Below, piece by piece: positions 1 through 8,527 of a stretch of DNA of 64,000 bases. Position 1 is the stretch's first letter. Every line of letters starts with the position of its first letter. The stretch covers positions 372,001 through 436,000 of the forward strand of contig NZ_CP160452.1 of the NCBI RefSeq assembly GCF_041295575.1. The letters run 5' to 3'. Both the position numbers and the translations under genes were made by a program. The stretch is from Sporosarcina pasteurii (GTDB lineage: Bacteria > Bacillota > Bacilli > Bacillales_A > Planococcaceae). Below the pieces are notes generated by a model, which saw nothing but the letters and a program-made list of their open reading frames with translations, searched no databases and was not told the DNA's origin.

Positions 1-99
1 CCAATCGCCTGTGAGCTTTAAAGGAACCATAAATAAGATAACCCCGATTAAAGAGGGGATGATAAACGATAACCAAGTTGATAGACTATGTTTTTTCAA
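1..99 (-). CDS. YjiH-family membrane protein, N-terminal part only
   Basis: The reverse strand reads 33 codons from a TTG start (97-99) to the window edge. An AGGAGAG ribosome binding site sits 7 bases before it, which decides the start. The peptide is a short basic N-terminus (LKKHSLSTW) followed by a hydrophobic segment (about residues 10-28), as in the first membrane helix of YjiH/nucleoside-recognition (Gate) domain proteins. Only the first helix is visible, so the family call rests on resemblance of this segment and the function cannot be judged. Confidence 0.5.
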   Translation of the reverse strand, partial: MKKHSLSTWLSFIIPSLIGVILFMVPLKLTGDW

Positions 100-332
100 T
101 TTTTCTCTCTCCTAAATGATGAACTGGATGTATATTTATACATATTAACTTATTTTAATGTCTTTGTAAACAAGGATTTACATCTTTCAATCAAATTTAC
201 AGTGAGAAAATGAATGAATAATATCCAAGATGAATAATGAATGAATAGAAAGCTCCTCTGTTCTGACTATAATAATAGTTATATGCCAGGCTATACGGGT
301 TCATGACGGGTATTTATGTCATACGATAAAAT

Positions 333-372
333 AAAAAAGTCCTATCGATTGTAAAAAAACAGTCGATAGGAC
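333..372 (-). terminator. Intrinsic terminator of the yojF-bshB2 unit
   Basis: A perfect 10-bp inverted repeat (GTCCTATCGA at 339-348 with TCGATAGGAC at 363-372) is followed on the minus strand by a T run (A run 333-338 on plus). It lies just after the bshB2 stop. Confidence 0.8.
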
Positions 373-400
373 GGTCTAACGTATAAGTCATTTCGGTTAG

Positions 401-1084
401 TTATTCAAAGTCTGCATGCCATTTATAGGAATAGAAACGCTCATAACGTAACCATTTAATCATTTCAGGATCGTTTTGTGCAAGTTTCGCTTCAGTTTCT
501 TTCATCATCCAAACGGTTTGAGAAATGTGGGCTTTTAATGCGGCTAATTTCTGGTCCACCGTTTCTTCTACGTCATGAATGATGTCTGGCGTGCCAAGAA
601 TTTCTTTCGTATTATTTGCGAAGGCGACCGCATAAAGCTTTGGTCTTTCTTCTTCTTTCATTCGTCGAATCGCACGAACGACAGCGCGAGCAGTTGCTTC
701 GTGATCTGGATGAACAGAGAATCCGGGATAAAATGAAATGACAAGGGAAGGGTTTGTCTCCTCAATTAACGATTCAACAAGTTTAACCATGTCTTCGTCA
801 TCTTCGAATTCAAGTGTTTTATCGCGAAGTCCCATCATACGTAAGTCGTCTAGTCCCATTGCTTCACAAGCTTTGAGTAGCTCGGTTTTACGAATTTCCG
901 GTAACGTTTCGCGGGTGGCAAACTGTGGATTTCCTAGATTACGGCCCATCTCTCCTAATGTGAGACATGCATACGTCACAGGAACACCCATTTTACGATA
1001 GGCTGCAATAGAACCGGAAATGCCGAACGCTTCATCGTCTGGGTGAGGCAGGATGATGAGCACGTGGCGTTCTTTTTCAATCAT
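401..1084 (-). CDS. bshB2: Bacillithiol biosynthesis deacetylase BshB2
   Basis: A 227-residue LmbE/PIG-L family zinc deacetylase. It carries the metal and catalytic motif HPDDE at residues 14-18 and the second motif HPDHE at about 124-128. In bacillithiol synthesis this family removes the acetyl group from GlcNAc-malate to give GlcN-malate; B. subtilis has the partly redundant pair BshB1 and BshB2 (YojG). An AAGGAGG site precedes the ATG. It lies 12 bases after yojF in the same two-gene order as B. subtilis yojF-yojG, which separates it from BshB1 or a bacillithiol-conjugate amidase. Confidence 0.88.
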   Translation of the reverse strand: MIEKERHVLIILPHPDDEAFGISGSIAAYRKMGVPVTYACLTLGEMGRNLGNPQFATRETLPEIRKTELLKACEAMGLDDLRMMGLRDKTLEFEDDEDMVKLVESLIEETNPSLVISFYPGFSVHPDHEATARAVVRAIRRMKEEERPKLYAVAFANNTKEILGTPDIIHDVEETVDQKLAALKAHISQTVWMMKETEAKLAQNDPEMIKWLRYERFYSYKWHADFE

Positions 1085-1096
1085 GTCTTTTCCTCC

Positions 1097-1447
1097 TTAA
1101 TATGTAAAAGGTGTTTCACTAATGTGCAAGGCAACAGAAAGTTTCCCATCCGCGTCAAGACCTGCTAATAAGAGTCGTCCTAAGTCGTCAACTTGGTAGT
1201 GTGTAATGCCTTGTGCATACACCCAACCCGACGGCAGCTTTAAGCCAACACGGTGAGGGGATTCGCCCACAATTTTACCAAGTTCAAAATTGACGACAAC
1301 GTTACGAATAAACGCGCCTGCGTTTAAAAATCCTTCTTTAAAATGACTAGCGTATGAACCATTTGTCGTTTCCAAATGGATGTATACGTCTTTATTTGCA
1401 AAGGATGAAATAACTTCCTGTACATGTTCCGTTTTTACAATGTCCAT
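1097..1447 (-). CDS. yojF: YojF family protein (DUF1806)
   Basis: A 116-residue soluble protein of the YojF/DUF1806 family, with no membrane segment or signal peptide. The ATG is preceded by AGGAGG. It is the first gene of the unit with bshB2, so it may support bacillithiol metabolism, but its biochemical role is not established. The call rests on whole-length resemblance, size and its conserved pairing with the deacetylase gene. Confidence 0.8.
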   Translation of the reverse strand: MDIVKTEHVQEVISSFANKDVYIHLETTNGSYASHFKEGFLNAGAFIRNVVVNFELGKIVGESPHRVGLKLPSGWVYAQGITHYQVDDLGRLLLAGLDADGKLSVALHISETPFTY

Positions 1448-1543
1448 GCAAAATCCTCCTAATAGAATAGCAATTATACTTTAGTATATCCATGTGGGCT
1501 TGGTTTTGCGATTCGTCTGCTTGAATGGATGAATTAGTATATG

Positions 1544-1575
1544 CAAAAAAACGGTTGAAGATTTCTCCAACCGTT
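1544..1575 (-). terminator. Intrinsic terminator of pdxK
   Basis: AACGGTTG (1550-1557) pairs with CAACCGTT (1568-1575). Read on the minus strand the stem is followed by a run of Ts (A run 1544-1550 on plus). It lies directly downstream of the pdxK stop. Confidence 0.8.
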
Positions 1576-1589
1576 CTAGACGCTTTACA

Positions 1590-2420
1590 TTAAACTTCAG
1601 TCAACGTAACTTCAGGGGCACCGAATTTATTTTTTGCGCCGTGGTAGACGGGGCCAACGAAATCATTCAGTTGCCAACCGTTGGCAATCGCTGCTGTGAC
1701 GAATTTCTTGGCTTCGCCGACAGCATCTTTGACATCAAGGCCATTTGCAAGGTTTGCTGTAATTGCAGCTGCAACTGTGCAGCCTGCGCCGTGGTTATAA
1801 TGGTTTTCGCTTTTTTCTGCTTCATATAGCGTGAAAGCCTGTCCATCATATAATAAATCAGCAGCAGTATCAGATTTTAACCCTTTGCCGCCTTTAATGA
1901 ATACATTTTTGGCACCATGTGCGTGAATTTTCTTCGCAGCTTCTTTCATTTCATCCAAAGATTTCGGCGTTCCTGTACCTGCCAGTTGACCCGCTTCGAA
2001 TAAATTAGGGGTTACAACAAGTGCACGAGGTAAGAGGTGCTCGATCATCGCATCAACCGTTCCTGGATTGAGGACTTCATCTTCCCCTTTACAAACCATC
2101 ACTGGGTCAATCACGACCGTTGAAAGTTCTGATTCTCGGATGGCATTACCCGCCGTTGCAATTACTTCTTCAGTGCTCAACATGCCTGTTTTAATCGCGT
2201 CGATGCCAGTTGAAACAGCTGTTTTAATTTGAGATTTTAAGACGTCTATCGGAAGTGAATAAACACTGTGGCTCCAAGTTGCCGGATCCATCGTAACAAC
2301 AACTGTTAACGCAGTCATGCCGTACGTGCCATGTTCTTGGAAAGTTTTCAGGTCAGCTTGAATGCCTGCGCCGCCTGATGTGTCTGAACCAGCAATTGTT
2401 AAGATTTTCTTTAATGTCAT
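1590..2420 (-). CDS. pdxK: Pyridoxine/pyridoxal kinase (ThiD-type ribokinase fold)
   Basis: A 276-residue ribokinase-superfamily kinase. The N-terminal substrate region reads TIAGSDTSGGAGIQADLKTF, and the GAGC anion hole with catalytic Cys is at residues 211-214 (NHGAGCT). This family phosphorylates the hydroxymethyl group of pyridoxine/pyridoxal; close relatives (ThiD) act on hydroxymethylpyrimidine. I prefer PdxK because residues around VIDPVMVCKG, TPNLFEA and the HGAGC loop match the B. subtilis PdxK type and no thi genes are nearby. AAAGGAG precedes the ATG. It appears monocistronic with its own terminator. Confidence 0.82.
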   Translation of the reverse strand: MTLKKILTIAGSDTSGGAGIQADLKTFQEHGTYGMTALTVVVTMDPATWSHSVYSLPIDVLKSQIKTAVSTGIDAIKTGMLSTEEVIATAGNAIRESELSTVVIDPVMVCKGEDEVLNPGTVDAMIEHLLPRALVVTPNLFEAGQLAGTGTPKSLDEMKEAAKKIHAHGAKNVFIKGGKGLKSDTAADLLYDGQAFTLYEAEKSENHYNHGAGCTVAAAITANLANGLDVKDAVGEAKKFVTAAIANGWQLNDFVGPVYHGAKNKFGAPEVTLTEV

Positions 2421-2527
2421 GAAGAAAACTCCTTTGTTTAATTTGGCTTCAATTTATCATACAACCTACTTCTAAGATATCATAAGTTAGAAAAACATGT
2501 TCTGTATAGATGGAATAGTAGGTCAAT

Positions 2528-2791
2528 TCAATCTAAAGGGAGTTCATCCGCAGATTGGATTTTGTATAACATATATGTAACAGATAGTGCAATCGCAATG
2601 GTGATAAATGCACCGATTGGATGACCGTAAATGAATAAAGCGATCGCAAAGACGAAAATTGCGAGGACACCAATGGCAGCAGATAGATAGAAAATGAACA
2701 TCCCGAACTTTTTGGAGGGTTCAGGGATTTGTTCGCTATTTTTCGCAGCAGTTGTTAGGTTTCTAAGTTTTTCTCGCATTTGCATATTCAT
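2528..2791 (-). CDS. Small two-helix membrane protein, function unknown
   Basis: An 87-residue protein with a charged N-terminal 30 residues and two hydrophobic stretches (about 32-51 and 56-75) separated by a short GHPIG turn, ending in an acidic tail. A strong AGGAGG site precedes the ATG. It is divergent from the DUF4230 gene, sharing a 116-bp intergenic region. I do not recognise a named family with certainty; the two-helix layout resembles small DUF proteins common in Bacillales. Confidence 0.65.
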   Translation of the reverse strand: MNMQMREKLRNLTTAAKNSEQIPEPSKKFGMFIFYLSAAIGVLAIFVFAIALFIYGHPIGAFITIAIALSVTYMLYKIQSADELPLD

Positions 2792-2832
2792 AGCCGGACA
2801 TCCCTCCTAAACCCAATCTTATCATGACTCTC

Positions 2833-2862
2833 TTGTTGTTGGAACTATCAATTTGCTATACT
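2833..2862 (+). promoter_or_regulatory. Likely sigma-A promoter for the DUF4230-ung unit
   Basis: TTGTTG (2833-2838), an 18-bp spacer and TATACT (2857-2862) lie 45 bp upstream of the chosen DUF4230 start. Confidence 0.5.
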
Positions 2863-2907
2863 GTAGAAATAGGAAAGAGTTGTTTTATCTGTAAGGGAGG
2901 TCGAATT

Positions 2908-3669
2908 ATGCGAGATAAAGAAAAAATTGACGAGATTGAACGTTTATTAAAAGAGTTGAAAGCAAGCGAAGAAGAAACAGCTGTCACTGTGGAAGAAACT
3001 AAGGAACGTCCGAAACGTCCTTCAAACTTTTGGCGTGTCGGCAAGCTTTTTTTATCATCATGGAAAAAGTCTGCTCTTCTTGTTGCTGTACTCGTTTTGT
3101 TAATGGTCATTACGTTGCCAATTGCAGCGTTTTATTTTATAAAGAATGGCAGTACTTTTACGGAAGAAAAAGGAGCCTTTCTGGAAAGGGTTCAAAATTT
3201 AAATGAGCTGGCCACTGCCGAGGCTTATACGAAAGTGATTATTGAAAGACAGGATAATGCGGTCTTTGGTCAAAGTATCGGGCTGAATTTGCCGGGCACG
3301 AAACGCCAATTGCTCGTCGTCATACCTGGTTCAGTTAAAGCAGGTGTTCATTTAGGTCAGTTAAGCAAAAAGGATATTGTTATTGATGAAAAAGAGAAAA
3401 CGGCAACGTTAACCTTGCCACGAGCTAAGTTTTTAGGTGGGGCGGAGATTTATTTTGATGAAGTTGAGGTTTTTTCTTATGAAGGGTTATTTAGAGAGAA
3501 GGCCAATATTAAAGAAGCTTATGAACTTGCCGAGGAAGCGAAGCGGCTAATTATAGAAGAAACGACTGGACAAGGTGTGCTTCAAATGGCCGAACGGAAT
3601 GCTGAGAAGACGCTAAAGGAAATGTTTTCTTTGGCAGGGTACGATGTGACAATCCAATTTAAGGAGTGA
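2908..3669 (+). CDS. DUF4230 domain membrane-anchored protein
   Basis: A 253-residue protein from the ATG at 2908, chosen because GGGAGG lies 7 bases before it; longer readings start upstream of the probable promoter -10 box. The N-terminal 45 residues are highly charged, one membrane helix follows (about 56-80), and the rest is a soluble domain with the DUF4230 pattern (an ExQ-type N-terminal strand, then a hydrophobic beta segment and a C-terminal amphipathic helix). Topology is probably cytoplasmic N-terminus with an extracytoplasmic domain. Function is unknown. It is separated from ung by 6 bases, so probably co-transcribed. Confidence 0.72.
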   Translation: MRDKEKIDEIERLLKELKASEEETAVTVEETKERPKRPSNFWRVGKLFLSSWKKSALLVAVLVLLMVITLPIAAFYFIKNGSTFTEEKGAFLERVQNLNELATAEAYTKVIIERQDNAVFGQSIGLNLPGTKRQLLVVIPGSVKAGVHLGQLSKKDIVIDEKEKTATLTLPRAKFLGGAEIYFDEVEVFSYEGLFREKANIKEAYELAEEAKRLIIEETTGQGVLQMAERNAEKTLKEMFSLAGYDVTIQFKE

Positions 3670-3675
3670 TACAAC

Positions 3676-4362
3676 GTGCAAAGGAATATATTTAACAATG
3701 ATTGGGACGCGTTACTTCAAGCTGAATTTGAACAGCCTTATTATCAATTGTTAAGACAGTTTTTAAAGAAAGAGTATGCTGAAAAAACTGTGTATCCACC
3801 GATGGACAACATATGGACTGCTTTTAAATTAACGCCTTTTAATCAAGTGAAAGTTGTCATACTCGGACAAGATCCCTACCATGGTCCAGGGCAAGCGCAC
3901 GGATTGAGTTTTTCCGTTAACGCAGACGTTCGGATTCCGCCAAGTTTACGCAATATGTTTAAAGAATTGGCTTCAGATATGAAGTGTGAATTACCGACAA
4001 CAGGAACGCTAACTGGTTGGGCGAAACAAGGTGTGCTGATGTTAAACACAGTCTTGACCGTTCGTAAAGGAGAGGCGCATTCTCACCGAAGACAAGGATG
4101 GGAACAGTTTACGGACGCAGTAATTCGACATTTATCAGCAAGAGAAAAGCCAGTAGTTTTTATTTTATGGGGGAGACCGGCTGGGGAGAAGAAGAAATTA
4201 ATCAACCTATCTAAACATGCCGTTGTGGAGTCGGTTCATCCGAGCCCTTTAAGTGCACACAGGGGATTTTTTGGGAGTCAACCGTATTCAAAAACAAATC
4301 AGCTGCTAACAGCTTGGGGTGAGAAGCCGATTAACTGGTGTCAGACAAGTGATGTTCTGTAA
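3676..4362 (+). CDS. ung: Uracil-DNA glycosylase
   Basis: A 228-residue family-1 UDG that excises uracil from DNA to start base-excision repair. The water-activating motif GQDPYHG is at residues 64-70 (catalytic Asp66), and the DNA-intercalation/Leu loop [11 protein letters not shown] is near residue 190. Length is normal for the family. AAGGAG overlaps the end of the DUF4230 gene. It is followed by a small 4-Cys gene and ywdI, as in related Bacillales where ung lies in the ywd cluster. Confidence 0.96.
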   Translation: MQRNIFNNDWDALLQAEFEQPYYQLLRQFLKKEYAEKTVYPPMDNIWTAFKLTPFNQVKVVILGQDPYHGPGQAHGLSFSVNADVRIPPSLRNMFKELASDMKCELPTTGTLTGWAKQGVLMLNTVLTVRKGEAHSHRRQGWEQFTDAVIRHLSAREKPVVFILWGRPAGEKKKLINLSKHAVVESVHPSPLSAHRGFFGSQPYSKTNQLLTAWGEKPINWCQTSDVL

Positions 4363-4409
4363 TTCTCGAACGAGTCGTGGTAGAGTGTGAGAAAACGAGG
4401 TGTTAGAAG

Positions 4410-4583
4410 ATGGTCAATTGTTTTCAATGTGAATCTTTTTTCGTCACATGGGATCGTCAAAATCCTCGCGGTTGTAAAGCGTATGGTTTTAAAACGCGAG
4501 AATTGCCATCGAATGTTGTGAAAAGATCGTCTGGAATGAACTGTTTAAAATTTAGGCGAAAGAAAGGGAATGTAAAAAAATGA
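4410..4583 (+). CDS. Small conserved 4-Cys protein between ung and ywdI
   Basis: A 57-residue ORF with GAGGTG 7 bases before the ATG. It has Cys4 and Cys7 (NCFQC), Cys22 (RGCKAYGF) and Cys45 (NCLKF), a spacing suited to binding a metal ion, and a basic C-terminus. Its TGA overlaps the ATG of ywdI (ATGA, 4580-4583), a strong sign that it is translated. Similar short proteins next to ung in other Firmicutes are often mislabelled uracil-DNA glycosylase. The function is unknown; a zinc-ribbon-like role is inferred from the cysteines only. Confidence 0.78.
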   Translation: MVNCFQCESFFVTWDRQNPRGCKAYGFKTRELPSNVVKRSSGMNCLKFRRKKGNVKK

Positions 4584-4849
4584 TTTCCTATAATCGTGTA
4601 TTCGAGGAGATGGAACGTCAATTAATGAAAGCAAAACATGCAGATAATCCGAATGATATGCGTGAAGCACTTGCTGCAATTCGTTCATTAACTGAAGTGG
4701 CACTTGGCGGAAAAAACGAAATTCATGATGAAATGGCCACAAACCAAATTGCAACGCCACAAGCGCAGCCAGTGCAATCATTAAATTCGCTTGAGGCTGC
4801 GCCGCTTGAAGAAGACGGTGCAAATGGAAGTTCACTGTTCGATTTTTAG
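4580..4849 (+). CDS. ywdI: YwdI family protein
   Basis: An 89-residue soluble protein of the YwdI type. Residues 1-40 form a helical, charged segment (MISYNRVFEEMERQL...) ending in a TEVAL motif; the C-terminal half is low-complexity, rich in Gln, Ala and acidic residues, probably disordered. It overlaps the preceding 4-Cys gene by 4 bases and precedes ywdK by 21 bases, so ung, the 4-Cys gene, ywdI and ywdK form one unit. The role is unknown. Confidence 0.75.
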   Translation: MISYNRVFEEMERQLMKAKHADNPNDMREALAAIRSLTEVALGGKNEIHDEMATNQIATPQAQPVQSLNSLEAAPLEEDGANGSSLFDF

Positions 4850-4870
4850 TGGGAAAATAAAAGCAATGAT

Positions 4871-5263
4871 ATGAAAGTAGGTTTTATGATGCCATTTTTT
4901 ATTGTCGCTGGTGCGGTCAATGCAGCCATTGCTGTTATGCTCGGGGCATTCGGTGCGCACGGATTAAAGGACAAATTGTCAGAGAGATATTTGGAGATTT
5001 GGGAAACGGCAGTACAATATCAAATGTTTCATGCGCTTGGATTATTAGCGATTGGGATTTTAGCGAGTAGTTCTATTTGGGGAGCAAGTCCACAACTAAA
5101 TTGGGCAGGTTATTTACTGCTTGCGGGCATTATTATCTTCTCGGGAAGTTTATATGCGTTAAGTTTGTCAGGAGTTGGCGTGCTTGGTGCCATTACCCCA
5201 ATTGGCGGTGTGTTATTTATTGCCGGTTGGATTTTGTTAATTATTGCTGCGGTAAAAGGGTAA
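4871..5263 (+). CDS. ywdK: DUF423 family membrane protein YwdK
   Basis: An inner-membrane protein of about 130 residues with four hydrophobic helices and the DUF423 signature LGAFGAHGL near the N-terminus, followed by [15 protein letters not shown]. The start is uncertain: the ATG at 4871 has no good binding site, whereas the ATG at 4889 (124 residues) has AGTAGG just upstream and fits the family N-terminus better. Last gene of the ung unit, before a strong hairpin shared with gerQ. Function unknown. Confidence 0.82.
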   Translation: MKVGFMMPFFIVAGAVNAAIAVMLGAFGAHGLKDKLSERYLEIWETAVQYQMFHALGLLAIGILASSSIWGASPQLNWAGYLLLAGIIIFSGSLYALSLSGVGVLGAITPIGGVLFIAGWILLIIAAVKG

Positions 5264-5312
5264 AATATAACTGCAAAACGCTTAAAAGCGGCAATTACAT
5301 ACCTTACACGCT

Positions 5313-5359
5313 AAAAAGTACCCCTCAATCGTTATCGTTAACGATTAGGGGTACTTTTT
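5313..5359. terminator. Bidirectional terminator between ywdK and gerQ
   Basis: A near-perfect hairpin: AAAAAGTACCCCT (5313-5325) pairs with AGGGGTACTTTTT (5347-5359), extended inside by AATCGTTA/TAACGATT around a TCGT loop with one bulged C. The A and T runs at both ends make it usable by ywdK (plus) and gerQ (minus). Confidence 0.9.
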
Positions 5360-5375
5360 GTTTATACGAGGCTAC

Positions 5376-5762
5376 TTAAATTTCTCTTTCTCCAATTGTT
5401 TGTGGGAAATATTCCATCTCTTCATAGAATTCAGCGTAATCAAAGTAAATCATCGGGAAAAGGAAATCGTGCCCACTAGACGTCTCTGTAATGATGACGT
5501 GATCCCGCCCGGCTGCCTTCACTACACCATCAACATTTCTTACGTTCAACGTTTGTTCAAGTGTGTGTGCGAAAGAGAAATGAAAAGTGCCTGGCTTTCC
5601 GATGTTTAGCCGTAAAATGTTTTCAATGTAAGATTGTTCACCTTGTGGCAATCCAGTTGGCCTACCGGTTGGTATTGTGACAGGCGGTGGCACCATTTGT
5701 TGTGGATTTTGATTGAAAAAATTAGGTTGTTGGAAATTTGGATTCCAGTAATATTGGACCAT
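5376..5762 (-). CDS. gerQ: Spore coat protein GerQ
   Basis: A 128-residue spore coat protein. The N-terminal 45 residues are rich in Gln, Asn and Pro (low complexity, cross-link-prone), followed by the conserved GerQ domain (YIENILRLN...GKPGTFHFSF... to the C-terminus). GerQ is a transglutaminase substrate in the coat and is needed for CwlJ localisation during germination; the cwlJ gene lies immediately upstream on the same strand, supporting the call. AAAGGATG precedes the ATG. Expression is expected in the mother cell, although no sigma-E/K promoter was confidently picked. Confidence 0.92.
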   Translation of the reverse strand: MVQYYWNPNFQQPNFFNQNPQQMVPPPVTIPTGRPTGLPQGEQSYIENILRLNIGKPGTFHFSFAHTLEQTLNVRNVDGVVKAAGRDHVIITETSSGHDFLFPMIYFDYAEFYEEMEYFPQTIGEREI

Positions 5763-5843
5763 GTTTTCATCCTTTCACTTATCAATTACGTTTTTTATAA
5801 TGCCATTCGCTTCGTAAAGACGGAGAAGGCACTTGAAGAACTA

Positions 5844-6263
5844 TTAAACCGTAGGACATACACTCACGAGAGGCGCGAAAAAACAATGTGACTTATAACG
5901 GCCTGTATTCCACTGACCGTACCACTGGGCAGGACAAGCACCTGTAGGCATGAAAAACCATAATGCACGGCTAGCAGGAGAGAAACGTTCTCCAGCTATA
6001 GCACGACGAGCAAGGAGGATGTCTTCTGGACGCGCTCGTTGGTAAAAGTAACCTTTCGTCGTTGCTTCAAATCCCCCCGGTCGTTGGAAGACCATTTGTT
6101 CCAATGTACGGATGTCTCTAAAGTCTAAGCAATCTCCAAGTACCCGATTGACACCTACATTGCCAACCATGAGCATGCCTTCAGCTCCATCCCCCTCCGC
6201 TTCAGCACGCATTAATCGGGCAAGCAGCTCGATTTCTGCCTGATTGTACGCAATCACTGCCAA
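5844..6263 (-). CDS. cwlJ: Spore cortex-lytic cell wall hydrolase CwlJ
   Basis: A 139-residue SleB/CwlJ-type hydrolase domain with no signal peptide, as expected for CwlJ, which is placed in the coat layer. The conserved RAEAEGDGAEGMLMVGNVGVNR segment (catalytic Glu, written here as key residues R19-E22) and the C-terminal Cys/His-containing end NTGRYKSHCFF match the family. It degrades spore cortex peptidoglycan during germination, triggered by Ca-dipicolinate. The start is TTG at 6261-6263, with GAGGAGG 7 bases upstream; no ATG gives a better fit. It forms a pair with gerQ, whose product recruits it. Confidence 0.92.
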   Translation of the reverse strand: MAVIAYNQAEIELLARLMRAEAEGDGAEGMLMVGNVGVNRVLGDCLDFRDIRTLEQMVFQRPGGFEATTKGYFYQRARPEDILLARRAIAGERFSPASRALWFFMPTGACPAQWYGQWNTGRYKSHCFFAPLVSVCPTV

Positions 6264-6565
6264 AGAAAAACCTCCTCAAGAGGACTGTATGCGAAATCCT
6301 TTTAAAAAATGTCCGAAATGAACTGTGATTTTGATAGACAAATGGAAAAGGAGGGCTATGATTATGGATCGTCAATATCATTTCAGACTTCATGGTATTG
6401 TATGAATCAAAACGATATTTTAGAATGACTGAGTTAGATGTTTATCATAAAAAATATCCGATAGTGTTTTAAACTGGGGAGCGTAGTACATCGATGTCTG
6501 AGTGTAATTTAAGTTTCATGACAAGGAATTGATTCTTTCTTTAAGATGACCAGCTGAGAAAAACC
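6264..6565. other. Intergenic region between cwlJ and the hemQ terminator
   Basis: About 300 bases with no convincing gene. A strong-looking AAGGAGGG site at about 6351 leads only to a 15-codon reading frame (MIMDRQYHFRLHGIV), which I do not call. The region should hold the cwlJ promoter on the minus strand. Confidence 0.5.
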
Positions 6566-6601
6566 AAAAGCAGGCAGGAAAATTTCTTCCTGCCTGCTTT
6601 T
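6566..6601 (-). terminator. Intrinsic terminator of hemQ
   Basis: AAAAGCAGGCAGGAA (6566-6580) pairs with its exact complement at 6587-6601 around a 6-base loop. The end with the T run on the minus strand follows the hemQ stop. Confidence 0.88.
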
Positions 6602-6614
6602 ATAAAAATCATTA

Positions 6615-7364
6615 TTAAACTTCTAAGAACTTAGCTACTTTTTCATTATCTAATCGTGTACCAACAAAGAATGATCCAAATTCAGCATAGCGGGCACTTA
6701 CTTCGTCAAAACGCATTTCATAAATAATTTTCTTGAACTGAAGTACGTCGTCTGAGAATAATGTGACGCCCCATTCGTAATCGTCGAATCCAACAGACCC
6801 TGTTATAATTTGACGGATTTTTCCAGCATAACTACGGCCAATCATTCCGTGGTCATACATTAACTTTTTTCGTTTCTCCATATTGAGCAAGTACCAGTTG
6901 TCCTCGCCGTCGCGTTTTTTATCCATTGGGTAGAAACAAATATATTGACTGCGTGGTAGTTCTGGATATAAACGTCCGCGAACGTAAGGGTTTTGATACG
7001 GGTCTTCATCAGATTCGCCAGCTAAGTAGTTCGATAATTCTACAACAGAAACGTATGAGTAGGCAGGAATAGTAAAATCTGCAATCGCAAGTTTGTTAAA
7101 CTCCGTTTCAAGTTCTTGTAATTCATCCATTGTCGGACGTAGAATCATAAGCATAAAATCGGCTTTTTGCCCGACCACTGTATAAAAGGCATGGCTACCA
7201 TTATTTTCATCATGGGCATGTTGAAGTTTATCGAGGTACTGATGGAACTCCTCAATAATCGTTTGACGCTCTTCTTTGGAAATCATTTTCCAAGATGTCC
7301 AATCCATTGTACGAAGGTCATGCAATGCATACCAACCATCTAGTGTGATAGCTGCTTCATTCAT
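6615..7364 (-). CDS. hemQ: Coproheme decarboxylase HemQ (chlorite-dismutase fold)
   Basis: A 249-residue protein of the Firmicute chlorite-dismutase-like family. It decarboxylates coproheme III to heme b in the coproporphyrin-dependent heme pathway. The N-terminus begins with [16 protein letters not shown], and the proximal-ligand region [14 protein letters not shown] (His near 165-175) is present. The ATG at 7364 was chosen because AAAGGAG lies 10 bases before it; a TTG seven codons upstream overlaps that site. Divergent from pta, the same arrangement as ywfI-pta in B. subtilis. Confidence 0.92.
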   Translation of the reverse strand: MNEAAITLDGWYALHDLRTMDWTSWKMISKEERQTIIEEFHQYLDKLQHAHDENNGSHAFYTVVGQKADFMLMILRPTMDELQELETEFNKLAIADFTIPAYSYVSVVELSNYLAGESDEDPYQNPYVRGRLYPELPRSQYICFYPMDKKRDGEDNWYLLNMEKRKKLMYDHGMIGRSYAGKIRQIITGSVGFDDYEWGVTLFSDDVLQFKKIIYEMRFDEVSARYAEFGSFFVGTRLDNEKVAKFLEV

Positions 7365-7541
7365 TTGTAAGACGCTCCTTTTCAAGATTTATTTCATCAC
7401 GAAACAGTGTAGCATATTCCGAATATAAAGACCTTTAAGATGCGTCGTTGTCACTAATTTGACATGAAGTATGTTTCTTTTACCGGCCATCGGATTGGTG
7501 TATGCTAGAAGTATGGAATAACCGGAAGGTAGGGATTTAGG

Positions 7542-8510
7542 ATGGATTTATTCAATAAAGTGAAAGCAAATTTACAAGGACACGATAAAACAATTGTATT
7601 GCCAGAAGGAACGGATGCAAGAGTTCTACACGCTGCGGTTCGTCTAGCAGAAGAGGGAATTGTAAAACCAATTCTTCTTGGAAATGAAGAGGATGTTAGA
7701 GATGCTGCAGTTGAGGCATCTATTGACTTAAAAGATATTGAGATAATTAATCCTTTGAAGGTTACATATTTTGATGAGCTAGTAGAAAGTTTTGTGGAGC
7801 GCCGTGCAGGAAGAAATACGGTTGAGCAAGCACGTGAACTTCTGAAAAATGTCAATTACTTTGGTACGATGCTTGTCTACACAGGGCGTGCAGATGGTTT
7901 GGTCAGTGGCGCAATCCATTCAACAGCAGATACAGTTCGCCCTGCATTGCAAATTATTCGTACGAAACCTGGCGTATCGAAGACAAGTGGTGCGTTTATT
8001 ATGATGAAAGGCGAAGAAAAGCTTGTATTTGCTGATTGTGCAATTACAGTAGCACCAACATCCCAAGAACTTGCTGAAATTGCAATTGAAAGTGCAAAAA
8101 CAGCTCAATCTTTTGGCATTGATCCTCGTGTTGCAATGTTGTCGTTTTCTACAAAAGGTTCAGCAGTGACAGAAGAAACAACAAAAGTGGCTGACGCAGT
8201 GAAAATCGCAAAAGAGTTAGCGCCTGAGCTGACACTTGACGGCGAGTTTCAATTCGACGCAGCTTACGTTCCCGAGGTTGCGAAAACGAAAGCACCTGAG
8301 TCAGAAATTCAAGGAGATGCCAACGTATTTGTGTTTCCATCGCTTGAAGCAGGAAATATTGGCTATAAATTAACAGAACGTCTCGGTGGATACGAAGCAA
8401 TTGGGCCAATCTTACAAGGGTTGAACATGCCTGTAAATGACTTGTCACGCGGCTGTTCAGCAGATGATGTATATAAATTAAGTTTAATGACTGCTGCTCA
8501 AAGTTTATAA
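7542..8510 (+). CDS. pta: Phosphate acetyltransferase
   Basis: A 322-residue Pta of the short class I type, converting acetyl-CoA and phosphate to acetyl-phosphate and CoA in overflow metabolism. Typical segments are visible: KTIVLPEGTDARVLHAA at the N-terminus, SGAIHSTADTVRPALQII (about 125-142) and FPSLEAGNIGYKLTERLGG with GCSADDVY at the C-terminus. The start ATG follows GGTAGGG. lipL follows after 11-17 bases. The hemQ-pta intergenic region ends in an extended -10-like TGTATGCT at 7498-7506. Confidence 0.95.
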   Translation: MDLFNKVKANLQGHDKTIVLPEGTDARVLHAAVRLAEEGIVKPILLGNEEDVRDAAVEASIDLKDIEIINPLKVTYFDELVESFVERRAGRNTVEQARELLKNVNYFGTMLVYTGRADGLVSGAIHSTADTVRPALQIIRTKPGVSKTSGAFIMMKGEEKLVFADCAITVAPTSQELAEIAIESAKTAQSFGIDPRVAMLSFSTKGSAVTEETTKVADAVKIAKELAPELTLDGEFQFDAAYVPEVAKTKAPESEIQGDANVFVFPSLEAGNIGYKLTERLGGYEAIGPILQGLNMPVNDLSRGCSADDVYKLSLMTAAQSL

Positions 8511-8527
8511 AACAGGAGATTATGTTT

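Noticed and set aside
1590-2420. Annotation as ThiD hydroxymethylpyrimidine kinase
   Set aside because: Sequence pattern and isolation from thi genes fit the PdxK branch better, though activity on HMP cannot be excluded.
6351-6405. 15-codon frame with a strong AAGGAGGG site
   Set aside because: Too short and no family; may be chance, so no gene is called.
7458-7506. pta promoter from TTGACA (7458) and TATGCT (7501)
   Set aside because: The boxes are 37 bases apart, too far; only an extended -10 (TGTATGCT) remains plausible.
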